The notes beneath the pieces are model-generated. The model was given only the letters and a program-made list of their open reading frames with translations. It was not told the DNA's origin and did no database searches. Positions 23,560 through 34,991 of a stretch of DNA of 64,000 nt are shown piece after piece; the first letter of the stretch is position 1, and each line of letters begins with the position of its first letter. Source of the DNA: Biomphalaria glabrata. Taxonomy: Eukaryota; Mollusca; Gastropoda; Planorbidae. The position numbers and the translations under genes are program-made. The stretch lies in assembly GCF_947242115.1 (NCBI RefSeq), contig NC_074724.1, positions 32,582,505 through 32,646,504 of the forward strand, in the 5' to 3' direction.

Positions 23560-23770
23560 AAGACAGTTCCTTTCGAAACAATACAAATTTCAAGAATTTC
23601 GTTCGTTTGGCCCATGTGTACGTACAAGTGTCTACAACAGAGAACAACAGACAACCCAATGATCATAAAGTTTGAACAATTTCTGAACAATGTTAACCTT
23701 AATTGTTGTGAAAACATGGAACTTACGGTTTTGTCTTATGTGCTTTTGGCAATGCAATCTCATACTAAAA
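23560..23770. repeat. Dispersed repeat, partner 14075-14285
   Basis: Second copy of the repeat described at 14075, same orientation. Confidence 0.6.
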
Positions 23771-23944
23771 AAAAACACTGACAATATTGACATTGTCCAA
23801 CTAGCAGGCAATACTTAAATTGTCATCAATTAGACCTCTCGGTGTCAACTTGTGGAAATTAATTGTCCTGAGGTTTCTTTGGGGGAAATGTTCTCGAAAG
23901 ACCAGGCATGCTACTAATCAGAATCTACTTATATCTAGTTCACC

Positions 23945-24190
23945 AAATTCTTCATGAGCTCACTGCAATGTTATTGAGGTCCTCAGGGCTGGCAAAAACC
24001 TTTCTGCAGGGAACAGTACCAGGAAAAAGAAAGAGAGGCAGACAGAGAACAGACAACATCAAAGAATGGAATGGCCTGTGATTGAAAGAGACACTAGTCA
24101 AGGCGAATGACAGAGAGGAATGGAGAAAGACTGTCGAAATATCATGTGTGGTGCCCCAACTGTTCAACAGGCTTAAAGACAGTTAAATGT
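23945..24190 (+). mobile_element. LINE C-terminal fragment ('SSGLAKTFLQGTVPGKRKRG')
   Basis: Encodes 'SGLAKTFLQGTVPGKRKRGR', 'DNIKEWN' and, after a stop, 'NDREEWRKTVEISCVVPQLF', the tail of the same LINE family as 54395-54668 and 63572-63800. Confidence 0.7.
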
Positions 24191-24252
24191 GAAGAAGGGC
24201 TTGATTTGTTAATCACGACTAGATTAGCTCATAAACATCTTTATTTCATTTC

Positions 24253-24500
24253 AGTGGCGTAGCTAGGGTATTTGATGCCCTGTGCAGCAGTTCCTCATGA
24301 TGCAACCCCTCCCCCCAAAAAAAAAGTTTTAAAACAGCAAAAAAGTCATAGATTCCGAATTGAAGCTAACACCTGTATTGGTGTCGAGCAGTTTTTGTTT
24401 TTATGGAGCTTCTGTAAATTATAAGATGAAATAAGGGAATTGAACCCTATTGATTTATTCACTCCCCTTGATTTTTGTTTCCAATAAAATCGATAAAGAG
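24253..24500. mobile_element. Left end of a hAT-like MITE (CAGTGGCGTAGCTAGG)
   Basis: CAGTGGCGTAGCTAGGGTAT matches the ends of the complete MITE at 55584-55786. No right end is found before the SINE at 24505, so it is probably truncated. The right boundary is approximate. Confidence 0.45.
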
Positions 24501-24504
24501 TGAG

Positions 24505-24778
24505 ATCCCCTTTCAGACCTTGAAATCCATTTGGCAGATACTGTAAGAGTCATCTGTTTCTGTGGCTCACGGTTTACGAGGGTGTCATGCGGTCAGCACA
24601 ACGACCAAAACGCCTTTATTTTTTCCCCCCTCATTTAATATCAGATACCCATTAATGTTCGGTGGAATCACGGGCGTCATAAGAGATCCCATAATTCAAA
24701 ATCCTTGTCTTCTCCTGGATTCGAAACCTAGACCCCTAGGTTCAATAGTTAAGTTGTTTAACACTCGACCATCTATTT
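24505..24778 (-). mobile_element. tRNA-derived SINE, old copy
   Basis: Same family as 11321 but diverged: B box region 'tcctggattcgaaacc' (plus strand), body with 'atctgtttctgtggctcacg' and the tail 'cctttcagaccttg'. Confidence 0.75.
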
Positions 24779-24779
24779 T

Positions 24780-25060
24780 CTAATATCTTCTTATTTTATA
24801 TAATACAAACGTTACTTCTTTGTGTCTTTCAGAGTATTTTATTAAATTTTGTTTTTGTATTTGAAGATTATGGTTCAGTGTTTTATGTATAATTGCTACT
24901 TTACTTTTGAGTCTTCTGTCCTGAAGGCTTTCTAAATTTAGTGATTTTACTAAAGGTGTTACTCTAGTCAAATGTGAATATTCATTTGTTATGAATCTCA
25001 CTGCTCTATTTTGTGTCTGTTACAGTTTCTTAATGTTTTCTTGAGTTGAGTTGATTAATA
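24780..25060 (-). mobile_element. Jockey/CR1-like LINE 3' end, copy 2
   Basis: A clean minus-strand frame encodes 'RFITNEYSHLTRVTPLVKSL' and 'LQDRRLKSKVAIIHKTLNHN', the RT C-terminal region of jockey/CR1-type elements. Nucleotide similarity to 9455-9680 is high. Confidence 0.8.
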
Positions 25061-25120
25061 GTAGCCTATAGAGCAGAGACGTCCAATTGTATACATTCAG
25101 GGGACGGTTGTAGGAGGTAT

Positions 25121-25187
25121 CATGGGCTTAGCCAGGATTTTTTTTCGGGGAGGGTTTTGTGAATCCCCCCCCCCCGCGGAAAAAAAT

Positions 25188-25226
<39 letters not shown>

Positions 25227-26757
25227 ACATAATATTAATCTTTATTACATTCTGACCCTTTCGGAAGACGTTTATTGTTTATTGTAGACTCCCCGCCCTT
25301 GCTAGCAAGGGGGTCTGGGGGAGTTCCCAGCGCGGGGCGAAGCCCCTCCGCCGGGCACTATTTCTGGTATTGAAAGCCAACAAAATGCATATTCTGAGGT
25401 ATCTACAGTGCATTATCTTGCTATTAAAAAGTTTTATTTCAAAAACCTAATGTGCTATTCTTACTGACTTAGACCCTCTCGAGCCGTTCGGCGCATTTTC
25501 CGGCAAGCTGTTTCCGCAACTCTTATTTTGCGTAATTCATTTTGTGTGAGAACATGTCCCGCAAAGCCTCATGCGACGCTCTGTCACAACCTTACTAAGG
25601 ATTAGACTCCCAGTTCGGCATATGATTTCTTTTATTTAGATCCGATCTCTATGACTGACTCCTAAAATCTGTCTTAGCCATCTTTGTTGAGATACATTTA
25701 ATGGTTTTCAATTTCAGCAGAAGACTATTCACACTTTATTAATGGAGCCCAAGCCACTGGTAGAAATTTGTAACCTTTCTTGACTACGCTCTTGGAATTA
25801 CATGCCTGTATTTCGCTTTAGATTTTATATCGAAAAGGAAAGTTTTTTCGTCAAATCATCTGTTGAGGGGTTTTAAACTAAGAAATCTCTGGAGTTTTTT
25901 TGTTTTGTTTTTAATTCAAAACCCCATTTAGCTACGATTAAAGAATTCGGTCACTATAGTTTGCTTTAAAATAATATTGAAGAGAGAGGTTTTCAACTCT
26001 AAACGCTCTGTAGGGGAATTTTAAACTCAAAACCATCTGGAGGGGTTTTAAACTTTAAAGAAAAAGCCATCTGGAGGAGGGGGATTTAAACTCAAAACCC
26101 CTTTGGCTACGCTCATAGATTTTATAGTGTGTAATTTGCTTTTTTTTATATTGAAGAGGTACTTTTTAGCTTCAAACCCCAACTGGAGGGGGGTGGGTTG
26201 AAACTCAAAACCCCTTTGGCTACGCTCATAGAATTTTGAGTGTGTAATTTGCTTTTTTTATTTTGAAGATGGGGTTTATCGTAAATTTTGGAGGGGGTTT
26301 TAAAATCAAAATCTTCCTCAACTGTGCTGTTGGAATTTGGGGATTGTTGTTTGCATTTTTTTGTTTTGTTTTATAGAAGAGGGGGATTTAACTGCAAAAA
26401 CCTCTGGTAGGGGGTTTAAAATTCAAAACCCCCTGTAGGGGGTTTTAAACTCAAAGCCCCCTGGTAGAGGGATTTGTATCTCAAAACCCCCTGATAGGGG
26501 TTTTTTAAATCTCAAAACCCCCTGGTAGGGGGATTTAAAACTTAAAACCCCCTGGTAGAGGGTTTTTAACTCAAAACTGCCTCGGCTGTGCTGTGGTAAG
26601 TGATGATTTAGTATTAAAATCTCACCTAAAATAAACAAAATGAAAGCAAAAATCATTCACTTAATTCCGTTCCCCCTCCCCCGGCGGGAGGGGGGGATCT
26701 CATTTCGGGGGGGGGGGGGGGTTTGAACCCCAAGAACCCCCCCTGGCTATGCCCATG
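25121..26757. mobile_element. Non-autonomous hAT-type element, 1.6 kb, exact 8 bp target duplication
   Basis: The left end CATGGGCTTAGCCAGG and right end CCTGGCTATGCCCATG are inverted copies with one mismatch. GGAGGTAT flanks the element at 25113-25120 and 26758-26765 without error. An 8 bp duplication is the hAT hallmark. The interior has no transposase; it holds an (AT)n/(GT)n run, a GC-rich block near 25300 and the tandem region from about 25990. An inverted relative of 25300-25440 lies at 39857-40140. Confidence 0.85.
25990..26590. repeat. Degenerate tandem repeat inside the hAT element
   Basis: Many variants of 'ctcaaaaccccctggtaggg' plus 'ggttttaaa'. Spacing is loose on the left and close to 30-36 bp on the right. 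'tttggctacgctcatagaat' occurs in two longer units. Confidence 0.8.
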
Positions 26758-26765
26758 GGAGGTAT

Positions 26766-27058
26766 ACAAGCTCAGGAAACATGTTTTATGTGTAGCAAGT
26801 ACGCCAAAACAACAATTGAATCTAATGTGGTTCTAGTATGTCCTATGGTAACATGTTGGCTGAAGCTTCAAGGGGCTGAAAAGCAACTCGTCACGCGCCG
26901 GAAATGGCCCACAAACCGTAGTTTAGGCTACCTTGCTCTAGATAAATAGAACATCTTTACAATAAGTAACCACTAGCACAGAAACTATAAATTTAACAAC
27001 ATATAATGCATGTATTCTAAAGTTGTTCTTTTTTTGTTATAACGAAATCAAATGAACT
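26766..27058. other. Short intergenic stretch 3' of receptor 3
   Basis: No gene supported. 'ttgttataacgaaatcaaat' precedes the receptor 3 stop codon on the plus strand. Confidence 0.4.
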
Positions 27059-28120
27059 TTAAAGCTTTAAAACATTATATCTGGGCTTCAATGGTGAAAT
27101 CAGCAATGATTTCATCTGTCTTCTGAACTTCGAGCTCATGGAATAGAAGATCAGAACTCCGATAGAGGAGTGGATGAAATCCAGAAATAAGACAAGACAC
27201 ACTATTACACAAAATATGTTGTTGTAATACTTGAGCACGAACAGTTCCGGGACAAGGAGTTCGGCGATGTAGAATACCACCCTGGGCAGTAGCACTGTAA
27301 TATAAGATGCGATGACCATAAGTAACATTTTGACCACTTGACCATCTCGTACTGTTACTTTCACTTCAGCCAGTCGACTCCTCGCTCGAAATTTCGATGC
27401 TTTTCTGAGTTGGAGTACAATTACCAGACTGCTGATGACCATTGTGACTAAACTGACCGTCGGTAATGCGAAGTTGAAGTATTGGTAAAATTCTACGTAA
27501 CTTTTGATATGAAGTTTATAAAAGGCCGAAAACTCAAACTTGGCTACTGGATGGTCACTGTCAGGGGCACTAACCCAGCGATAATTCAAAAACAACATTG
27601 ATGGAAAAAACATGGCGAATACAACAATGGATACAGTCACACAGATGACAACGGTTACCATTGGCGACAACATTAGTTTGATTTTAAGGGGAAACCTTAC
27701 ACATAGACATCTCTCTATGGCAACGTAGCTGCCAAGGGCGTAGGCAATGTTGCTGGCGATGGTGTGCAAGTAGACCAGGTTTGTGGTGCTGATGTTCTGC
27801 CACGACTTACCTAGAGACTCGGACACCAGGGCGATGAGGCTATAGCACCTGTGAATGGAGCCACAAAGCACTCGGACCATATCCCAGAAGGTTATGGTTG
27901 TCATGGTGATGTTTACGGTTTCCCTGAATCCCATTCTGGTAAAGACGCCGATGGTGAGGGCGTTGGTAAATATCCCGAGGAAAGCGACAACAAAAGAGGC
28001 CCACCCGTCAACTACGAGGGTGAACCAGGACAGAGCCTCATTCGTGACAAGAGTTTGATCAAACATCTCGATAAACATAGCGACGTGATCAGTCGTTCTG
28101 TTGGTGCTTGCAGAAGCCAT
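27059..28120 (-). CDS. Gastropod chemosensory-type GPCR (receptor 3), intact
   Basis: Single-exon receptor of 353 residues, start ATG at 28120. It shares the family order: TM1 about 32-60, TM2 68-88 ('FWDMVRVLCGSIHRCY'), TM3 112-139 ending 'ERC' (136-138), TM4 153-177, TM5 208-236, TM6 260-287, TM7 298-328 with 'HSSIGVLIFY', then 'MSSKFRR'. One N-x-T sequon lies near residue 7 and another at 'NIS' in loop 1. The TM4 tryptophan of receptor 2 is Val here, so that position is not fixed across the family. It is more distant from receptors 1 and 2 than they are from each other. Plasma-membrane receptor with unknown ligand. Confidence 0.94.
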   Translation of the reverse strand: MASASTNRTTDHVAMFIEMFDQTLVTNEALSWFTLVVDGWASFVVAFLGIFTNALTIGVFTRMGFRETVNITMTTITFWDMVRVLCGSIHRCYSLIALVSESLGKSWQNISTTNLVYLHTIASNIAYALGSYVAIERCLCVRFPLKIKLMLSPMVTVVICVTVSIVVFAMFFPSMLFLNYRWVSAPDSDHPVAKFEFSAFYKLHIKSYVEFYQYFNFALPTVSLVTMVISSLVIVLQLRKASKFRARSRLAEVKVTVRDGQVVKMLLMVIASYITVLLPRVVFYIAELLVPELFVLKYYNNIFCVIVCLVLFLDFIHSSIGVLIFYSMSSKFRRQMKSLLISPLKPRYNVLKL

Positions 28121-29364
28121 CAGTATTTTCTAAATCTAGATCTTTCCAGCCAACAACGTTGGTATTAGAGATACGTTTGACACATCACTTTAAGTTGTCA
28201 CTTTGTTACATGGGAATAGTAGAAAGCCAGAAAGTTTAATTTCAAAATCATGACTTATTAACATTCATTTCAGACCTTAACAAATAAGGTCAAGTTTTTT
28301 TAGTCTTTAATTTTATATATTGAGTACTTTTGCCAATTTCTTTATTCAAATTTATAGGACATATTTTAAATTACTGCTTTGACATTAAGACCAAGAAAAG
28401 ATCACTATTATCACAAATTGGGTCCATCTATTAAATAAACCTAGATTGTCCTCAGAACAAAACCCAACTTTTTAAAAATCATAAATAATAACTAACATTT
28501 ATTGTCCACATCTTTCATGTTTAATATTGCAGAAGTGGACCCCAGTAAGGGTATAATATTAGTAATCGCGTAGTTTCGGTCATAAATTGCTTATAGTACT
28601 TATGTTACTGATAGTGGTAGCTTGCAATGTAAGCGATGGTTTGAAAATGTCAGTTCATCAAAGCTCAACTCAAAAACCATTAGCCCATTTCCTTGAAAAT
28701 GACAGTTCAGGAAAATAATACAGTACTAGTAGATCTAAGGAAGATTTTTTTTTCTTGAAATCAATGGTGTTATTGTTTGTAACAGACTTGATAAGTATCG
28801 TTTGTTTGCTCAACTTTCTAAGCCATTTAATTTAGGTGTTTCCAGATAATTAAACGGGTCGCATGTTATTATTTATGAACAGTTAGTGCCACTTAAAATA
28901 AATTGCTGGCCTTCCTTGACATTGTACTAATCTTCTTGCAATGATTGTAAATCTCAATATACACTTAAGAAGGAAACAGCTATTGACAACTATTTGGCTG
29001 TCAAGTCTTTAGTTACTTTTAATTCAGTTTTAGCATTTTAATTTATTTTCGTGATTTAACATCTATGTCTAATGAAGAGAGAACTAAATAAAATGAAGGA
29101 AAGAATGATGGAAATTACCAGACAACATTACAAAGTGATTTAATGCATTCAATAGAGTCATTACTGAAAAACAATCCATTAAATCTAGATCTGATTTCCA
29201 AGAAGAATTAAAATTATAGCATGATCATTTATGGCTGAAAGAAGAATTCGTCTTTTAAGAGTGAATGTAACTGAAAACTGCTGGATATCAGAAACCAGGA
29301 AGTGAATACGAATGAGTGTGTACTGTTACAAGTCAGCACTCCGCCTGGGAACAAAATAAGGAGT
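28121..29364. other. Intergenic upstream of receptor 3, no gene seen
   Basis: AT-rich. No frame with recognisable homology, no tRNA and no repeat that I could match elsewhere. Confidence 0.5.
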
Positions 29365-29530
29365 TATCCAATACTGTGAAGAAACAAAAAGCTGACCTGG
29401 TTTCATCATATCGTAAGAGATGATTCACTATCAAAAGTTATTCTCCAAGGTACAGTGAAGGGAACACGAAGAAAGGGTCATCCAAAGTAAAGCTGGCTGG
29501 ACAACATAAAAGAATGGACCGGCCTGTCTC
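29365..29530 (+). mobile_element. LINE C-terminal fragment ('VILQGTVKGTRRKGHPK')
   Basis: Encodes 'KVILQGTVKGTRRKGHPK', a stop, and 'SWLDNIKEWTGLS', the tail of the LINE family at 52230-52660. At 29764-29810 'WRDSVTPTDCHRT' continues this tail after an inserted LINE end. Confidence 0.65.
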
Positions 29531-29534
29531 ATGA

Positions 29535-29760
29535 CATACTGCTTCGAACAGGTATGCTAGGACAAATTTGTACAAATACTCCTTCTTCCCTAGTGCTATT
29601 AGAGCATGGAATGGGTTGCCTAAACTGGCCAGGAAAACCAGTGACTTGGCAGAATTTAAGTCATTGGTTAATATGCATGACTGAATGCATGACGCGTAGG
29701 ACGTAATCATCTTCTTTTTTGAAGTAACGTCTGTATCATATAAGATAAAATAAGGTAACA
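29535..29760 (+). mobile_element. Jockey/CR1-like LINE 3' end, copy 3
   Basis: Encodes 'YSFFPSAIRAWNGLPKLARK' and 'SDLAEFKSLVNMHD'. It ends in 'atataagataaaataagg', and sits inside another LINE tail. Confidence 0.75.
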
Positions 29761-30009
29761 GTGGAGAGATTCTGTTACGCCAACTGACTGTCATAGAACT
29801 CTTAAGACACAATTCAGAGATCGTTGAGAAGGATGATGAGGATGATAATAGAACAAATGGACATTGTCCAGTCAGTGTGAGAAACGTTTGATATAGAGTT
29901 TACTTGTTGGTTGGTTGGTCAATTGCTTGTAGCTGCAAACAGTTAGTACAACTAATGAAGTATTATATTGTTAATAGCCGGATATGACCCGCTGCCTATG
30001 GGCCTTAAT

Positions 30010-30400
30010 TAGGCTATTACTTATCTACTGGATTGAATTTAGATCTATGTCAAACTTGAAGAATGTTCCCTTCACATTTGTTTTAAAATTTTGACACGAA
30101 AATAAAAGTAGAATATGGAAATGGGTTTACCCGTTCAGCCGACATATTGATATCTAATATGAATTATTGTGGTTTTACAGGTTTTACCCGAATCGTTAAA
30201 AAGTTTCGGTCTTTAATAGAGATACAATTAGGTACTATTTGTATATTGTTAGTGCTCTATGTTTGTGGGAGGGACATTAAACATACATTACGGTCTCTGC
30301 TATGATCTATGGAACTTTTATGCCAAATTTTATCAAGATTGGTCACATGGATTATTTTTTTTATACATACATACATACATACGCCTTACTTTCTGCTTAA
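30010..30400. repeat. Possible LINE/SINE 3' end with (CATA)n tail
   Basis: 'ccaaattttatcaagattgg' followed by a T-run and (CATA)n at about 30364-30384 has the look of a retroposon tail. No coding part was recognised. Confidence 0.35.
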
Positions 30401-30673
30401 TATTATAGATAACCCACGCGCCGACAATGATAATGCGCATCAGCAAACAGTGTAACGCGAGCACTATACGACAAATTGATTCTAGAGCAAGGAAAGATTT
30501 AGATCTGACTGAAGTGATCTGCAGGTTATGGAAGTCTTGAGCTGTCTGGAACCAAGGGCCGTCCTTCGGGCTACCAGTGAACTGTATTGAGGACCTGGGA
30601 CCACACTGGAAGATGTGTCGGTGGTCTGTACTAGTGGTTAGGCATAAAAGAACTGGTGAAACTTAAGATAAGT

Positions 30674-30900
30674 ATGTGGCATTTTACGTCTCAAGAGAAC
30701 ATCCATTCCTTTTGCAACTTCTTGTGTCACTAAAATGCCAAGCCTTGAGACACAGCTGTGGTCACAGGTTGGGCTTATGAAATCATCAGGCGCCGTTTTA
30801 TTTTCACCCTTCTTTCTACTACTGTTGTGTGTGGCATCTGCAATCCGGGACCCTTCCTTTCTGCTCGCTCTCTAGTGTCACCTTTTCCACTTCCTTTTTT
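30674..30900 (-). mobile_element. LINE B-family 3' end, truncated
   Basis: Aligns closely with 40350-40570: 'gtggcattttacgtctc', 'tgcaacttcttgtgt', 'tcacaggttgggc' and 'ttttcacccttcttt' occur in the same order and orientation. The 5' truncation is typical of LINEs. Confidence 0.8.
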
Positions 30901-32372
30901 TAAAAGAAAATGAATAACCAGCAATTAGTCTTATTGGTAACATTTAAAAAATTGATTATTATATTGTCTATGTCAATGAATAATTGTGCGAAGCTTGATC
31001 TAAGAATGGTTGTGGGAAAAATATCGTGTACAGACGTTTTACCACGTCGGTATATAGAGTGAGTTTATGCCTTGTAAAAAACCTTATATGTCGATACATT
31101 TAGTAAGACAAAAGACTTTTGTCATTACTAACATTAAAGATAAGCGACTCTTAATTCTTTCTCATTTTCCGTTGTTCTTATTACAAAAAAATAATTCCAA
31201 CATAAAGATACTGACAGCTTTGCTACAGTTCCTCCGGAACTATTGCCTTTCCGATGTCGTAGTTTGTTATAGTACATGCAAATCAATCAATGAAACGAAT
31301 AAAAAAAAAAGGCAGATTACTCTGTAATTTTTTAAATTACAGTCTGCAGCCTGGAAAAAAAATCCACTAATTGTTAGCTCCCTTTACGAAGTGACTAAAC
31401 TAAGGCAGAAAATATTTTGTAGATTCATCTTTTGAAAAGCGAATGCAAGTCGTATGTTTATATAAGCGTGATTTGATACATTAGTATCGGCCGTGTGGCA
31501 ATTTCGTTGAGTGTTGGCTTATAGAGCTTAACATACTGGGTTAGGTCCTTCTATTATTAGAATGTCTAGATGTATTGAACATTGATCATTTGTTCAGCTA
31601 CTGTTTATTAGCATACCTTATCTCTCTATTTACTTCTTGCAAACATCTTGCACATTTGGTATAAACATTTCATTCATCCTTTTCTTCTCGTACATTAGAA
31701 GAAATACCATTTTGCATTTTGGATGCAGATCATGTTTTAGCAAAAATGTGGAGTGAACATTTCCTGAAGCCACTTAGATCAAGTGTAGATTTGGCTCCAC
31801 ATCTTCTATCAGCACCTCTACCAACCCTTTTACAAGTGCAGACTGTGACAAGAGAGTTGTTGATTGCATTCTTTCGTGGCTAATCGTGGACTTACTTTTT
31901 GATAGTGGTGTCCATGTTTTTGTCATTTTCTAGGACATCATATTAATTTTCTCTTGACTATTTGTTGGTAATACCTTCAACCAGGACAGATAGTTAGTTA
32001 TATATACTCCTAATTGCAATTAATTATACATGCTCGCTCTAACCTAAAATAATTGACGGACATGGAGTTCTATAATAAAATTCGTTAATATCACATAGCT
32101 GGGTTATGTCTTTCATCCATATTAAAATCAACCGTAGGGATGTCCATTTATGGTTCGAGATGACCCCTTGAGCCTACGACATGTGTTCTCCCGACCCATG
32201 CGAGGCCGGAGGCCGAGCTCGTGGGGCACCCTCCATATACCTATAATATACCATTGCACTCGTGGGGGGGGGGGGGCATCACCACACGTATGGCCCCCGT
32301 TGGGGAACGAAGCGGTGGGTTTCGGACTGGTTAGCAAGCCTTTCTTACATCCCCACCAGGTGCAGGTACAAT
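30901..32372. other. Intergenic, no gene recognised
   Basis: A plus frame at 31067-31327 (86 codons) has no recognisable feature. 32120-32345 is GC-rich with a G-run and long frames on both strands, but I cannot name a family. Confidence 0.45.
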
Positions 32373-32470
32373 CAGTGGCGTCACTAGGGTAGGTGTCACC
32401 CGGTGAGGTCAGCTCAGGGTGTCTCCACCACCCCTCCTTTAAAAATAATCCTTTTTGTTTTTCTTTTGTT
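32373..32470. mobile_element. MITE left end (CAGTGGCGTCACTAGG)
   Basis: CAGTGGCGTCACTAGGGTAG then 'gtgtcacccggtgaggtc', similar to the left end at 3351. No right end was found. Confidence 0.4.
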
Positions 32471-32569
32471 TGTGGAGCTCTAATACATATAGTGTAGAAT
32501 TATCTACGTTATTTGATTGTTGAACAACCATAAAATGAGGTACTATTAAATTTTTAAATTAAGTTGTTT

Positions 32570-32800
32570 ATTCCATTTCTGTATAGTTCTCTGTGTTTGC
32601 GTAGTCATGTGAAACTCTGCATGCATCCTTAATCTTCGGAATAGTTCAATTTTAGTAACAATGCACACGAACTCTGTTAACCTTCTTTCTCCATTCTTCT
32701 CTGTCATTTGTCTTTGATAGAATTTCATTCTGATGTTCTTTCTTTGGGGGCCGATTTTGAGTTTGTGTTTCCACACAAACTGTCTATGTAACCTTGTTAT
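32570..32800. repeat. Dispersed repeat, partner 13380-13640
   Basis: Second copy of the repeat described at 13380; it also holds 'ccttaatcttcggaatag', shared with 22650. Confidence 0.6.
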
Positions 32801-33484
32801 ATAGGTCAACTAAAAGTTTACAGCTTTTAAATTAACATTCGCACATCAATACACGTGTCGGATATTGCCCTCGGGCAGTAGATAAGGCATCACTGTTTGA
32901 AACGCAAACAAATCATCATCCAAATCTAAGAAGTACAAACAAAAATTAAGAATTATGTTTATTTTTTGAAAACAAAAATCAATAACTAAATCATCCAATG
33001 ACATCAAAGAAACGGAACAATCCGATTGGAAAAATAAACAGAGCTGGCCAAAAATATCTCGATCATCTGGGGAAAAAAACACAACAGCATTAAAACAGCA
33101 ATATTAAAAAAAAAAAGTGGATTGTTTTGTAGAAGAGACACTAGAAAAACAGAAAAAATACTTTATACAAAAATGAATACCTCCTGTATACAGCTTATAA
33201 AACGATTATTTTGCTCTTAAATAACGAATGAATGTTAGATTCTTTTAAAAAAGTAACATTGTTTAGACCAGGACAGCACCCTCTTCTCCCCGCCCCCTTT
33301 CCCGAGAAACAAATTCCTTGCTAAGCGAATGTCTAAATCTACTAAACTTTACAATATTCTAACGTTAGCCATTTAGATCTAGACTTAGAAGACGGTGTGC
33401 AGGATGTTGCTGAACATTCATTTAATCAACTCTGAAATAAATAGGGCTTACAGACTGAAATACTCGAAGACACAGAGTCTGTTC

Positions 33485-33735
33485 AAGATAAATATTTTCT
33501 ACTGCTCTAGCCAAATTTTTTTTTTTTTTAAACTATTAAATATTATAACTGTCCAACTAGAATTTTCCCAAATGTGAACAACAAGCTAGTGATTCTTTTT
33601 CCTGATATACATCAGCTGTGGAATTTCTTTAAAAAAAATTGTTAAAGCCGTTTTTGAGAACCGTGTCTACCCATCTGTTTTTGCCCATGATCGTGCGACC
33701 TGAATAGAGGAGTTGTACAAAATTGTGGACGTGGT
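33485..33735. repeat. Copy of the receptor 1 3' flank
   Basis: Matches 5980-6150 in order and orientation ('gctctagccaaattt', 'tattataactgtccaacta', 'gctagtgattctttttc', 'gatatacatcagctgt', 'cctgaatagagg'). In receptor 1 the coding end begins right after this flank; here LINE A begins instead. It may mark a lost or moved receptor copy, or be a dispersed repeat. Confidence 0.5.
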
Positions 33736-34152
33736 ATAAGCGAAAAAGTCCTACGTGATCTATTTGAACATTTTGTTCTACATGTTAATGTTTGAAAAAC
33801 GAATTATTTATTTTTTTGTCTTTTTATATGTAAATTTAGTTAAATCATTCTATAACTTTTTATAGGAATTATACATTTCTGAAAAATAAGAGCATTTTTG
33901 TTGTGATAAAGCGAAAAAGCAATGTAGAAATCCTTAAATGTCTTTGCTTCTGGCTTAGGAGTTTTGATTGCTCCTGGTTTTATTTGTCAGGGGAGTATAT
34001 CGATATAGTTGAATTTTCAAATTGCAGTGTTAATTTTGCGTTCTTCTTCATATTTGTTATTTTCTTAGAGTCGGTCGCGTTCCAATCGCGTCATACTTCC
34101 TTTATTGTTTATTTCCTGTTCCTTTTGTTATTGTTGTGCATTCATTCAAAGA

Positions 34153-34991
34153 ATGTCTTATCCGACGTTTTTGATTGAAAAAAAGGACTTAGAGGGTGGT
34201 CTTGTCCACCCGAAGGGTACTCTTCTGTTGAAACTATCTGGCAATAACGCCATGAAATCTTCTATTGGGAGCCTTTTAGAGGCTCTCAAGTTGTCAGCTA
34301 CTGAAGTAACAGCATTATATAGGTTCGAAAATCCTTATACATGGTTTTTGGTACCAACAACTGCGAAAGTAAGAGACAGACTTGTTGGTAAGTCTTTCGG
34401 TAGTGAGACTTCCTTCAAGGTTGAGATCTTCCCAATAGAGGAAGAAAGGCTGAAAATTACCCTACATTGGGTATCGCCTTCAATTGCGAAAACCAAGATC
34501 GTTGAAATCATAGAAACATTTGCAGAGCAAGGATCCAAGGTGGAGGTGACGAAAATAGGTGCTTCGGACAAGTGGGTTTCCTTCATCAAAGCAAAAAAAG
34601 ATGCACCCATCCCACACTACATCCAGCTACGGTATGAAGGGGACCCAAAAATTTATAAAGTTCTAGTCACCATACCAGGTCGTAGGCAACAATGCTTACA
34701 TTGTGGACTGGACCAGCATTGGTCAAATCAGTGCCCCACCCGAAAGGCCGGCCCGGCTCGAACTGTGCCTCCCAAGGAGAAACCAGGCCCTCTGAGCTAT
34801 GCACAGGCGGTCAAGGAAGGTAATCTAAAGGAGAAGGAAATCGAAAAATGGTTGCAGAAGGATGGTTTCACGATGGTAGAGAAGGGAAAAAAAGGAGTCT
34901 TCAAAGTGTCGCCAAAGAAGATATCTACAGTGTCGGATGTCGCGGCTTCATCGATGATGGCGGATGCAGCTACTTCATCCGTTGTTGCCAG
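34153..34991 (+). mobile_element. LINE A ORF1, 5' part (zinc-knuckle RNA-binding protein)
   Basis: ATG at 34153 ('MSYPTFLIEKKD') opens a frame of about 280 codons before the hAT insertion. It contains an RRM-like middle and a CCHC knuckle 'CLHCGLDQHWSNQC', typical of L1/Tx1-type ORF1 proteins that coat element RNA. The frame is cut at 34991 by the hAT element and resumes at 44540. Some frames running on into the hAT DNA look open but are chimeric. The true 5' end lies upstream, perhaps near 33950, where 'aaatgtcttt' matches DNA after the poly-A at 48375. Confidence 0.85.

Noticed and set aside
27851-28168. Plus-strand frames over the receptor genes
   Set aside because: They are antisense shadows of receptors 1-3 in conserved GC-rich parts and have no features of their own.
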